The position numbers were made by a program, and so were the translations under genes. A stretch of DNA of 64,000 nucleotides from JBBPZA01 sp963728925 (lineage in GTDB: Bacteria > Actinomycetota > Thermoleophilia > Solirubrobacterales > Solirubrobacteraceae), in NCBI GenBank assembly GCA_963728925.1, contig CAVSMB010000004.1, positions 1-64,000 on the forward strand, read 5' to 3'. The notes under the pieces are model-generated. The model was not told the DNA's origin, did not search any database, and was given only the letters and a program-made list of their open reading frames with translations. Numbering within the stretch: position 1 is the stretch's first letter; every line of letters starts with the position of its first letter. This document shows, in pieces, positions 16,526 through 24,701 of this stretch.

Positions 16526-17962
16526 CTAGAAGGCGCCCCGGCGCGAGACCACGGCGGGAATCGTCTTCACGAGGATCCCGAGGTCGAGGAACACCGACCA
16601 GCGCTCGAGGTAGACGAAGTCGAGCCGCACGAGGTCGTCGAAGTCGAGCTCCGCCCGACCGGAGACCTGCCACAGCCCGGTGATGCCGGGCAGGACCAGG
16701 TAGCGCTTCTTGTGCCAGTCCTCGAGCTGCTCGAAGTCGCGCATCGGCAACGGGCGCGGGCCGACCAGCGACATCTCGCCGCGCAGCACGTTGACGAGCT
16801 GGGGCAGCTCGTCGAGCGAGAAGCGCCGCAGCAGCCGGCCGATCGGCGTGAGGCGGGGGTCGTGGCGGATCTTGAAGAGCGCCCCCGAGGCCTCGTTGGA
16901 CTCCTCGAGGTCGGCCTGGGCCTGCTCCGCGTCGGAGTGCATCGTGCGGAACTTGAAGCACGCGAAGGGCGTGCCGCCGATCCCCGGGCGAACGGACCGG
17001 TAGAGGATCTCGCCGCGCGAGCTCAGCGCGACGGCCGCCGCGATGAGGGCCATGACCGGGCTCAGGACGAGCAGCAGCAGCGACGCGCCCACGAGGTCGA
17101 AGGTCCGCTTGACCAGGAAGTCGAAGCCCTCGAAGACCGGCGGGCGCAGCTCGAAGAGCGGAACCGACTGACCCGGGATGAACTCGCCTCGCTGGACGAG
17201 GATGTCCATCGTCGACGGCGCCACGCGCACCATCACCCCGCGCCGATGGCAGCGGTCGGCCAGCTCGACGGCCTGATCCTGTGGGAAGTCGGGGTCGGCG
17301 ATGATGACCTCCTGGACGCGCTGCGCGTCGAGCGCCGAGGGGAGGTCCATGAGCGTCCCCAGCGAACGCAGGCCATGGTCCGGCCGTGGGCTCAGCGACA
17401 CGTAGCCGACGACCTCGACGGGCTCTGGCTCCTGGCGGGCCAGGGCCTGGGCGACGGCGTCGATCTGCTTCCCCGAGCCGACGACCACGGCGCGGCGCCG
17501 GTAGCCCGCCGCGCGCAGGAGCCAGCCGGTCACCCGCTCGTAGAGGTAGCGGGCCGAGGAGACGACCACCGTCGCGACCACCAGCCCGCCGTAGAAGATG
17601 TAGTAGCTGTTGAACTCCTCGCCCGAGGCAAGCGCGAAGAGCAGGGCCACAACTGTGACCTGGAAGAGGCAGGCGACGATACGCGAGAGGCCGGGACGCT
17701 GCGCCCGCTCCGCGTAGAGCGACGAGCGGGCGAACAGCAGGATCGTCACCAGATAGACGAACGGGAAGTAGTCGTTGGTGATGCTGATCGCCCCGGACGG
17801 GTCGGTCGTCCCGTTGACCACGTACTTCAGGTAGAGCGCGCTGAAGATCGCGCCGTAGACGGCGACGTAGTCGAGGGCGAGCAGCGATCCGACGCGGACG
17901 ACGCGCCGCAGGGTCTGGATGCGCAGCAGCAGCGACAGCGCCGGCGGGCGCTTGCGCCGCAT
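16526..17962 (-). CDS. Exopolysaccharide polyprenyl glycosylphosphotransferase (initiating sugar-1-P transferase)
   Basis: Starts a glycan by moving a sugar-1-phosphate onto undecaprenyl phosphate. Four N-terminal helices (from RVGSLLALDYVAVYGAIF to LVVATVVVSSARYL) are followed by a Rossmann-like domain (RRAVVVGSGKQIDAVAQAL), one re-entrant helix and the bacterial sugar-transferase domain. That domain has FKFRTMHSDAE, LTPIGRLLRRFSLDELPQL, GEMSLVGPRPLP and PGITGLWQVSGR, all diagnostic of WbaP/CpsE-type proteins. ATG 17962 gives 478 aa. An in-frame TTG at 18070 with AGGGAG five bases upstream would add 36 residues. First of three such initiators in the window. Confidence 0.9.
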   Translation of the reverse strand: MRRKRPPALSLLLRIQTLRRVVRVGSLLALDYVAVYGAIFSALYLKYVVNGTTDPSGAISITNDYFPFVYLVTILLFARSSLYAERAQRPGLSRIVACLFQVTVVALLFALASGEEFNSYYIFYGGLVVATVVVSSARYLYERVTGWLLRAAGYRRRAVVVGSGKQIDAVAQALARQEPEPVEVVGYVSLSPRPDHGLRSLGTLMDLPSALDAQRVQEVIIADPDFPQDQAVELADRCHRRGVMVRVAPSTMDILVQRGEFIPGQSVPLFELRPPVFEGFDFLVKRTFDLVGASLLLLVLSPVMALIAAAVALSSRGEILYRSVRPGIGGTPFACFKFRTMHSDAEQAQADLEESNEASGALFKIRHDPRLTPIGRLLRRFSLDELPQLVNVLRGEMSLVGPRPLPMRDFEQLEDWHKKRYLVLPGITGLWQVSGRAELDFDDLVRLDFVYLERWSVFLDLGILVKTIPAVVSRRGAF

Positions 17963-18206
17963 GTCGCGTCCGGGCGCCTGCTTCACCGACGCCAGCGCGC
18001 GCGGGGGCTTGCCGGCCACCGTGCCCGGTGCCGTCGGCTTCTCCTCGGTTTTTGCGATCCCCTCTGGCAACAGCGCTCCCTGGATCGCTTCAACGTCCTC
18101 AGGCGGGCGATGTAGCGCCGTTTCCCGCGGCCGCGCGCCCCCCGGGTGCCGACCTGGGGGGCGCAGAGCGGTCAGCCTAGCGGGATGCGGGCATACTGGC
18201 CCGCTC

Positions 18207-18980
18207 GTGATCGATCTCCACGTGCACGTGCTGCCGGGCGTCGACGACGGCCCGCCCGATCTCGAGGGCGCGCTCGCCCTGGCGCGCGCGGCCCTCGAGG
18301 CCGGCACGACGACGCTCGTGGCGACGCCGCACGTCGATCACAGTTGGGGGGTGGACCCGCTGGGGGTGCCGGCCGCCGTCGCCTCCCTCTCGGACGAGCT
18401 GACGCGCCATGGCATCTCGATCGAGGTCCGGCAGGGGGCGGAGATCGCGATCCCCCGGATCGGCGAGCTCGGGCCCGAGGAGCTCGACGCGGTGCGCCTG
18501 GGCGGCGGGCCCTACCTGCTCGTCGAGAGCCCCCTCACCCCGATCTCCGGCTTCGAGCGCGTGCTCTTCGAGCTCGCCGTCCGGGGCGAGCGCGTGCTGC
18601 TCGCCCACACGGAGCGCTGCCCGGCCTTCCAGCGCGATCCGGACGTCCTCGCCGGGCTGGTGGCCGGCGGCATGCTCAGCTCGATCACCGGCGCTTCGCT
18701 GACCGGGGACTTCGGCTCGACGGCCCGGCGCACCGCCCTGCACCTGCTGCGGGAGGGCCTCGTGCATGACGTCGCCTCCGACGCCCACGACACCCGCCGG
18801 CGCCCGCCGCCGCTGCTCGACGGCCTCCGTGCCGCGGAGCGCGAGGTGCCCGGCGTGATGCGTCGCGCCGGCTGGCTCACCCTCGATGCGCCCGCCGCGA
18901 TCCTCGCGGGCGAGGCGCCCCCCGCGCCGCCTCCGCTCGCCCCCCCCGTGCGGCGCTGGTGGCGCCGCGGCGGCTCCTAG
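18207..18980 (+). CDS. CpsB/CapC-type tyrosine-protein phosphatase (PHP domain)
   Basis: Metal-dependent PHP phosphatase of 257 residues that dephosphorylates the tyrosine kinase controlling capsule length. The metal ligands are visible in IDLHVHVLPGVDDGPPD (residues 2-18), ATPHVDHSWG, RQGAEIAIP, LLAHTERCP and SDAHDTRRRPP. GTG 18207 directly precedes the first metal motif, as in the family. Its likely substrate, the Wzc-like BY-kinase, is 19 kb away at 37263. Its TAG stop shares CTAG (18977-18980) with the convergent gene. Confidence 0.9.
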   Translation: MIDLHVHVLPGVDDGPPDLEGALALARAALEAGTTTLVATPHVDHSWGVDPLGVPAAVASLSDELTRHGISIEVRQGAEIAIPRIGELGPEELDAVRLGGGPYLLVESPLTPISGFERVLFELAVRGERVLLAHTERCPAFQRDPDVLAGLVAGGMLSSITGASLTGDFGSTARRTALHLLREGLVHDVASDAHDTRRRPPPLLDGLRAAEREVPGVMRRAGWLTLDAPAAILAGEAPPAPPPLAPPVRRWWRRGGS

Positions 18981-19933
18981 TTGAACCCGCCGCCGGCGCC
19001 CACGAGCGTCTCGACGCCGGCCTGGTCGATCGTCCGCTGAAGGCCCTCGCGCAGCGAGATCTCCGGCTCCCAGCCCAGGACCTCTTGGGCGAGCGAGATG
19101 TCGGGCTGGCGCACCTGCGGATCGTCGGTCGGCAGTGCCTCGAAGACGATCTCTGACTTGGAGCCGGTCACCTCGATGACCGCCTCGGCGAGCTCGAGCA
19201 GCGTGAACTCGTTCGGGTTCCCGACGTTGACAGGGTGGTGGTAGCCGGACTCCGCAAGCCCGATGATCCCCCGCACGAGGTCGTCGACGTAGCAGAACGA
19301 CCGCGTCTGCTGGCCCTCGCCGAAGACCGTCACCGGCCGATCCTGCAGCGCCTGGCGCAGGAAGGTCGGGATCGCCCGCCCGTCGTGAGGACGCATGCGG
19401 GGCCCGTAGGTGTTGAAGATCCGCACGATCGCGGTGTCCACCCCCTGCTGGCGGTGGTAGGCCATCGTCAGCGCCTCGGCGTAGCGCTTGGCCTCGTCGT
19501 AGACCCCGCGCGGCCCGATCGGGTTGACGTGGCCCCAGTAGGACTCGGGCTGCGGGTGGACCTGCGGGTCGCCGTAGACCTCGCTGGTCGACGCGATGAG
19601 GAACCGTGCGCGATGGTGCTTGGCGAGGCCGAGCGTGTGGTGGGTGCCGTAGGACCCGACCTTCAGCGTGTGCAGGGGCAGGCGCAGGTAGTCGATCGGC
19701 GACGCCGGCGAGGCGAGGTGGTAGACGAAGTCGACGGGCTCGCCGACGAAGTAGGGCTCGATGATGTCGGTGTGCACGTGGACGAACTCCGGCGTGCGAA
19801 TGTGCTCGATGTTGGCGAGTGATCCAGTCTCGAAGTTGTCCACGCAGATGACGCGGTGCCCACGCCGAAGCAGTTCGTCGCACAGGTGCGACCCGAGGAA
19901 GCCGGCGCCGCCGGTGACGAGACAGGTGGCCAT
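18977..19933 (-). CDS. UDP-glucuronate decarboxylase-like SDR (UDP-xylose synthase)
   Basis: A 318-residue extended SDR. TGGAGFLGSHLCDELL binds NAD; YHLASPASPIDYLRLPLHTLKVG, IASTSEVYGDP, and NPIGPRGVYDEAKRYAEAL are characteristic of UDP-glucuronic acid decarboxylase (UXS), with Tyr and Lys in YDEAK. The product would be UDP-xylose. dTDP-glucose 4,6-dehydratase is the nearest alternative but lacks the ASPASP-type loop. TATTCT lies seven bases upstream of ATG on the minus strand. It is transcribed alone, divergent from the fusion gene at 20139. Confidence 0.9.
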   Translation of the reverse strand: MATCLVTGGAGFLGSHLCDELLRRGHRVICVDNFETGSLANIEHIRTPEFVHVHTDIIEPYFVGEPVDFVYHLASPASPIDYLRLPLHTLKVGSYGTHHTLGLAKHHRARFLIASTSEVYGDPQVHPQPESYWGHVNPIGPRGVYDEAKRYAEALTMAYHRQQGVDTAIVRIFNTYGPRMRPHDGRAIPTFLRQALQDRPVTVFGEGQQTRSFCYVDDLVRGIIGLAESGYHHPVNVGNPNEFTLLELAEAVIEVTGSKSEIVFEALPTDDPQVRQPDISLAQEVLGWEPEISLREGLQRTIDQAGVETLVGAGGGFN

Positions 19934-19940
19934 CGCGCGG

Positions 19941-19946
19941 AGAATA
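19941..19946 (-). promoter_or_regulatory. Putative -10 element (TATTCT) for leaderless transcript
   Basis: On the minus strand TATTCT ends seven bases before ATG 19933. The rest of the intergenic stretch to 20138 includes TACCAT (about 20055-20060), which could drive the plus-strand gene with a leader of about 70 bases. I see no named riboswitch there. Confidence 0.5.
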
Positions 19947-20138
19947 CGGCGCGGGGCGCCCCTGCCGCGAGCGGCTGGACGCCGGGTGGACGGACGTCCG
20001 GTCCCGGCGGTGCCAGGCGAGCGGAAAAGTTCGCCATCTGCGGGAGGTCAACCGCTACCATTCGCCCGGCGCTGCGTTTAACGCGGAAACAGGGAGCCAC
20101 GCCACCATGTATGGCCGAACCCCTGACAGCAAGCTCGA

Positions 20139-22529
20139 ATGCCCGGACGAACGGAATCATCCGAACGCGCCGAGTTAGACCTCGCGAGCGACGTCGATCA
20201 CCGAACGGAGTCAACCTTGAACAGCGACGCCCGAACCGACCGCACGGCGACGGCCGTTCCGCCGGCCGCTGACCCCTCGCCGGCCCGCATCCGCCGCCGG
20301 CCGCGGCACCACGGGGTCCGCCGCCCCGGCGAGACCGACCTGCGGCCGCCGCGCCGGCTGCACGCCCTGCCGCACCCGCGGCCCGTGCCTCCGCGCCCGC
20401 GCACCAGCGAGCTGCGTCGCTCCATGGCGACGCTGGCGACCGACGCCGTCGCGCTCGTCGCGAGCGCCTGCGCGATCCTGCTCCTCGCTCCGGCCGCCGC
20501 GAGGACGAGCCCGGCCGCGGCGGCGGCCTACCCGGCGATGGTCCTCTTGCTCCTCGCCCTGCTCGGCCGCTACCGCCCTCAATGGTCACGTTCGCTCCCC
20601 GGGGAGCTGCGCGACTCGCTGGCCACCTCGGCGGTGGGCGTCATCGCGCTCAGCGGGGCCTGCCTGCTCGTCGGCGGCGAGACGCTCACCGGCGTGGAGA
20701 CGCTGTGGCTGTGGTCGGCGGGTGCCCTGTCGCTCGTCGCCGGCCATCTGGTGCTCGCCGTGGTCCTGTGGCGCACGCGGCGGCGGGGCACGTTCACCTC
20801 GCCCACCCTGGTCGTCGGCGCGGGGCGCGTCGGGCACCTCGTGGCTCGCCGCCTGCTCGAGCGCCCCGAGCTCGGGCTTGCGCCGATCGGCTTCCTGGAC
20901 AAGGACCCGCTGGCCGCGGCGGACCGCGCGACCGATCTTCCCGTCCTGGGCTCGAGCCATGAGCTCGAGGACGTCGTCCGCGAACACGAGGTCGAGCGGG
21001 TCATCATCGCCTTCTCGACGGCGCCCGACGAGCTGATGCTGTCCGTCGCGCGCCGCTGCGGTGCCCTCGGGGTCGGCGTCTCGATCGTGCCGCGGCTCTT
21101 CGAGGTCGAGGGCACGCGGCCCAGCGCGGTGCGCCTTGGGGGCGTCCCGCTCGTCGAGCTTCCCTTCGACGACCCGGCGCGCTTCTCGCTGCGCGTCAAG
21201 TACGCCGCCGATCGCGTCGCCGCCGGTGCGATATGGCTTGCGCTGTCGCCGCTGCTGGCCGGCATCGCCGCGGCCGTCCGCCTCACCATGGGACGTCCGA
21301 TCCTCCACCGCCAGGAGCGGGTCGGTCGCGACGGGCGCGTCTTCGAGATGTTGAAGTTCCGCACCATGACCGGCCGGCCCGACTACGACGGCGAAGTCGA
21401 CGCGGCGTGGCTGCAATCGCTCGTGCGCCCCGGCGACGTGCAGCCCGATGGGTCGCCCGGCGGGGCGCCCCGCAGCGTCGCGGTGGACCGCACGACCCCG
21501 CTCGGCCGCTTCCTGCGCCGCTCGAGCCTGGACGAGCTTCCGCAGCTGTGGAACGTCGTCCGCGGCGACATGAGCCTCGTCGGCCCGCGCCCGGAGCGGG
21601 TCAGCTACGTCGACCGGCTGCAGCCGGTCATCTACCGCTACGAGGAGCGCCATCGCGTCAAGCCCGGGATCACCGGCTGGGCCCAGGTGAACGGGCTGCG
21701 CGGCCGAACCTCGCTTGACGACCGCATCGAGTGGGACAACTACTACGTGGAGAACTGGAGCTGGGGGCTCGACCTGTCGATCCTCGCCCGTACCGCCGCC
21801 TCGGTCCTACGCGGCCCGGAGGACGGCGTCAGCGAGCGCCCCGAGCGCGCGCGGCAGCGGCCCCGGCCCAGCCGGGCCCTGGCCAGGATCTTCGGGCTCA
21901 TGGCCGTCGCGGTGGCCGTGCTGGCGCTCGCCCCCGCCGCCTTCGGCCAGTCGGGCTCGAACGCCCCGGCGGCCGACCAGTACGTCGAGGACGTCCCGAC
22001 CTCGGGCGGCTCGAAGGCCGCCGGCGGCAAGGACGGCGTCGCGTCCAAGGACGCCAAGGACTCGAAGGACCGCTCGGGCTCGAGCGGCGGGTCGGGGTCG
22101 AGCGGAGGCTCCGGTGGCGGGTCGGGCTCCAGCGGAGGCTCCGGGGGCGACTCGGGCGGCTCCGGGTCGACCGCGGGCGGCGGCTCCTCCTCGGGCTCGG
22201 GCTCGGCCTCGGGCACCGGGTCCGGCGCGAGCGTCGACACGCTCTCCCCGGCGGCGCGCGACGCGCTGCGCAAGGACGGCGGGTCATCGGCGCCCGAGCT
22301 GCGCCGGATCGCGACCTCGCCGGCGCTCGGCGCGCCCCAGCGCGCGCTGCCGAGCGAGAGAGCGATCTCAAAGGACCCGAGCCTCACCGGCGCGGCGCTG
22401 GAGGCGGTCGGCGGCGACAACGGAGGCAACCAGCTCGTCTGGCTCGTGATCGCCATAGTCGCGACCGGGCTCGTCGCGGGGGCGGCCGCGCTCAATGAGC
22501 GCCGTCGAGCGCGGGGCACCGGCGCCTGA
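20139..22529 (+). CDS. WcaJ-type initiating glycosyltransferase fused to an exported Gly/Ser-rich anchored domain
   Basis: A 796-residue protein. Residues about 1-95 are Arg/Pro-rich. Hydrophobic helices (95-200) are followed by a CoA-binding-like Rossmann domain (LVVGAGRVGHLVARRLL) and the sugar-1-phosphate transferase domain (FEMLKFRTM, LGRFLRRSSLDELPQLWNV, GDMSLVGPRPERV, KPGITGWAQVNGLRG). After about residue 575 the frame continues without a stop into a hydrophobic segment (LMAVAVAVLALAPAAFGQ, from Met588), a lysine then Gly/Ser repeat region, and a final transmembrane helix (LVWLVIAIVATGLVAGAAAL). That tail repeats the plan of the separate exported protein at 10338. The tail's ATG at 21900 could alternatively start a second protein. 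It overlaps the next gene by 35 bases. Confidence 0.85.
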   Translation: MPGRTESSERAELDLASDVDHRTESTLNSDARTDRTATAVPPAADPSPARIRRRPRHHGVRRPGETDLRPPRRLHALPHPRPVPPRPRTSELRRSMATLATDAVALVASACAILLLAPAAARTSPAAAAAYPAMVLLLLALLGRYRPQWSRSLPGELRDSLATSAVGVIALSGACLLVGGETLTGVETLWLWSAGALSLVAGHLVLAVVLWRTRRRGTFTSPTLVVGAGRVGHLVARRLLERPELGLAPIGFLDKDPLAAADRATDLPVLGSSHELEDVVREHEVERVIIAFSTAPDELMLSVARRCGALGVGVSIVPRLFEVEGTRPSAVRLGGVPLVELPFDDPARFSLRVKYAADRVAAGAIWLALSPLLAGIAAAVRLTMGRPILHRQERVGRDGRVFEMLKFRTMTGRPDYDGEVDAAWLQSLVRPGDVQPDGSPGGAPRSVAVDRTTPLGRFLRRSSLDELPQLWNVVRGDMSLVGPRPERVSYVDRLQPVIYRYEERHRVKPGITGWAQVNGLRGRTSLDDRIEWDNYYVENWSWGLDLSILARTAASVLRGPEDGVSERPERARQRPRPSRALARIFGLMAVAVAVLALAPAAFGQSGSNAPAADQYVEDVPTSGGSKAAGGKDGVASKDAKDSKDRSGSSGGSGSSGGSGGGSGSSGGSGGDSGGSGSTAGGGSSSGSGSASGTGSGASVDTLSPAARDALRKDGGSSAPELRRIATSPALGAPQRALPSERAISKDPSLTGAALEAVGGDNGGNQLVWLVIAIVATGLVAGAAALNERRRARGTGA

Positions 22530-24543
22530 CGGGCCGACCGCGCCGCGGCCCGGAGGGCCGGCCGGCGCGGGCGCGCTCCCCTCGGCCGCGCGCAGCGGCC
22601 GGCCGGGAGCGTGGGTTTCGGCGGCGGCCACTGTGGCTGTCGGCGGGCTGCTCTTCGGCGCGGCGCTCAACGACGGCAGCTACGCCCTCCAGGCCCGCGC
22701 GGCGGTCGCCGTCGCGCTGTGGTGGGCGATCGCCCTGTGTGTCGGCCTGGGGCTCTGGCCGCGTGACCGCGTGCCCCGCGCGGCGCTCGCCGCCGGCGCG
22801 CTGCTTCTCGCCTTCGGCGCGTGGACGGGGCTCTCAGCCCTCTGGGCGCCGGCAGCGCAGACGGCGCTCGACGAGCTCGTGCGGGTCAGCGTGTACGTCG
22901 CGATCTTCTCGGTGGCCGTCCTCGCCACGCGCCGCGGCGACGCCCCCGCGTGGACCGACGGGCTCGGGCTGGGAATCGCCGCCGTCGCCGTGCTCTCGCT
23001 CCTGAGCCGCTGCTTCCCCGACCTCGTCGGCACCGACGAGCTGCGCACGCTGCTGCCCGCGTCCTTCCCGCAGCGGCTGACCTACCCGCTGCAGTACTGG
23101 AACGGCCTCGGGATCTTCGCCGCCCTCGGCGTCGCGCCGCTGGTGCGGGCAGCGACGGCGGAGCGGCTCGCCGCCTGGCGCGGCCTGGCCCTCGCGCCGC
23201 TCCCGGTCATCGCCGGCGTCGTCTACCTGACCTCCTCGCGGGGCGGCGTGGTCGTCGCAGTGGCCGGGGCGCTCGTCTTCCTCGCCCTCGCCCCGCGGCG
23301 TCTGCTCACGATCGGCGCGCTGGCGGTCGCCACCGCGGGCTCGGGCGCCGCCGTCGGCGTCCTGCACGCACGGCGCACGCTCGTCGAGGGCCCGCTCGAC
23401 GGCGCCACGGCGGCGAGCCAGGGACGCAGCGCGGCGCTCCTCATCCTCGTCCTGTGCATCGCCGTCGGCGTGGTGTGGGGCGTGATCGCCGCAACAGCCC
23501 CGCGCTCGGTCCGCGTGGCGCCACCCCTTCGCTGGGCGGCCTGGGTGCTCGTCGGCCTCGCCGCCGTCGTGATCGTGGTCGCCGCCAACCCCTCCGAGCG
23601 CATCGACACCTTCAAGCAGCCCCCGGCCGACTCGCTGCCCGGCCAGCAGTCCAAGGGCTACGTCGCCGCCCACCTCACGAGCGGCGGCGGCGCGGGACGC
23701 TGGCAGTTCTGGAGCAGCGCGGTCGACGAGTTCCAGGACCAGCCGCTTCGCGGCGGCGGCGCCGCCAGCTTCGAGAGCTGGTGGGCGCAGCACGGCAGCA
23801 TCACCTACTTCGTGCGCGACGCTCATTCGCTGTGGCTCGAGACGCTCGGGGAGCTCGGGGTGATCGGGCTCGCGCTGCTCGGCGGCGCCTTCCTGGCCGC
23901 CCTCGCGGTGGGGCTCGCGCGGCTGCGAACCGCCGTGGCCGACGGCCGCGGGGCGGTGGCCGCGCTGGTCGGCGTCGTCGTCGCCTTCGCGGTCGGCGCC
24001 GCCATCGACTGGACGTGGGAGCTGACCGCCGTCGGCGCCGTCGCGCTGATCGGGCTCGGCCTGCTGAGCGGACCGGGGACGCTCCCGGTGGCCGACGTCG
24101 ACGCCGCGACGCCGGCCGCGAGCGCGCCGCGCCGACGCGGCCTCGCCGTCGTCCCGCGCGTCGCGGTCGTCCTCGGCGCTCTGCTCCTGCTCGCCTTCGC
24201 CGGGATCGTCGTCCTCGGCGAGTCGCGCCTGGACTCGAGCCGCGCCGCGGCCGAGCGCGCCGACACGAAGGGCGCGCTCGACGACGCCCGCGGCGCTCGC
24301 GCGCTCGAGCCATGGTCCTCGGACCCGCCGCTGCAGCTCGCGCTCGTCGAGGAGCGGACCGGCGACGTCCGCGACGCCCGCGGCTGGATCGGCCGCGCGA
24401 TCGGCAAGGACGGCTCGGACTGGCGCCTGTGGCTCGTCGCCGCGCGCCTGGACACGAAGCTGGGCGACGTCGCAGCAGCGCGTCGCGACCTCGCACGGGC
24501 ACGCGCGCTGAACCCCCGGTCGCCGATTTTCACGCAGGGATGA
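22495..24543 (+). CDS. O-antigen ligase/Wzy-like polymerase with C-terminal TPR-like region
   Basis: A 682-residue integral membrane protein with about twelve helices. Typical Wzy_C stretches are FPQRLTYPLQYWNGLGIFAA, VYLTSSRGGVVVA, the long external loop GRWQFWSSAVDEFQDQPLRGGGAASFESWW, and RDAHSLWLETLGELGVIGL. A short soluble C-terminus (DTKGALDDARGARALEP ... DVAAARRDLARARALNP) looks TPR-like, as in the paralogue at 10918. ATG 22495 overlaps the end of the initiator/exported fusion gene, so synthesis is probably coupled. It likely polymerises the glycan begun by that initiator. Confidence 0.87.
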   Translation: MSAVERGAPAPDGPTAPRPGGPAGAGALPSAARSGRPGAWVSAAATVAVGGLLFGAALNDGSYALQARAAVAVALWWAIALCVGLGLWPRDRVPRAALAAGALLLAFGAWTGLSALWAPAAQTALDELVRVSVYVAIFSVAVLATRRGDAPAWTDGLGLGIAAVAVLSLLSRCFPDLVGTDELRTLLPASFPQRLTYPLQYWNGLGIFAALGVAPLVRAATAERLAAWRGLALAPLPVIAGVVYLTSSRGGVVVAVAGALVFLALAPRRLLTIGALAVATAGSGAAVGVLHARRTLVEGPLDGATAASQGRSAALLILVLCIAVGVVWGVIAATAPRSVRVAPPLRWAAWVLVGLAAVVIVVAANPSERIDTFKQPPADSLPGQQSKGYVAAHLTSGGGAGRWQFWSSAVDEFQDQPLRGGGAASFESWWAQHGSITYFVRDAHSLWLETLGELGVIGLALLGGAFLAALAVGLARLRTAVADGRGAVAALVGVVVAFAVGAAIDWTWELTAVGAVALIGLGLLSGPGTLPVADVDAATPAASAPRRRGLAVVPRVAVVLGALLLLAFAGIVVLGESRLDSSRAAAERADTKGALDDARGARALEPWSSDPPLQLALVEERTGDVRDARGWIGRAIGKDGSDWRLWLVAARLDTKLGDVAAARRDLARARALNPRSPIFTQG

Positions 24544-24701
24544 GCGCGAGGCGGTCGAGCGCGCCGCGCGCATGAGAGGCTGTGTCGCGACGATTCAGCG
24601 CCTCTTGGCGCAACATTGAGGTGTCCCGAAGGTTGATGAGGGAGGATTCCAACGCACGTCCGCCCGCCGCCTGCCGCTCGGCGTCCCGTCGCCGCCCCAC
24701 C

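Noticed and set aside
19990..20138. Possible riboswitch or structured leader before the fusion gene (GGAAACAGGGAGCCACGCCACC).
   Set aside because: Looked for cobalamin, c-di-GMP and c-di-AMP signatures; only isolated short matches, no ordered set of conserved blocks.
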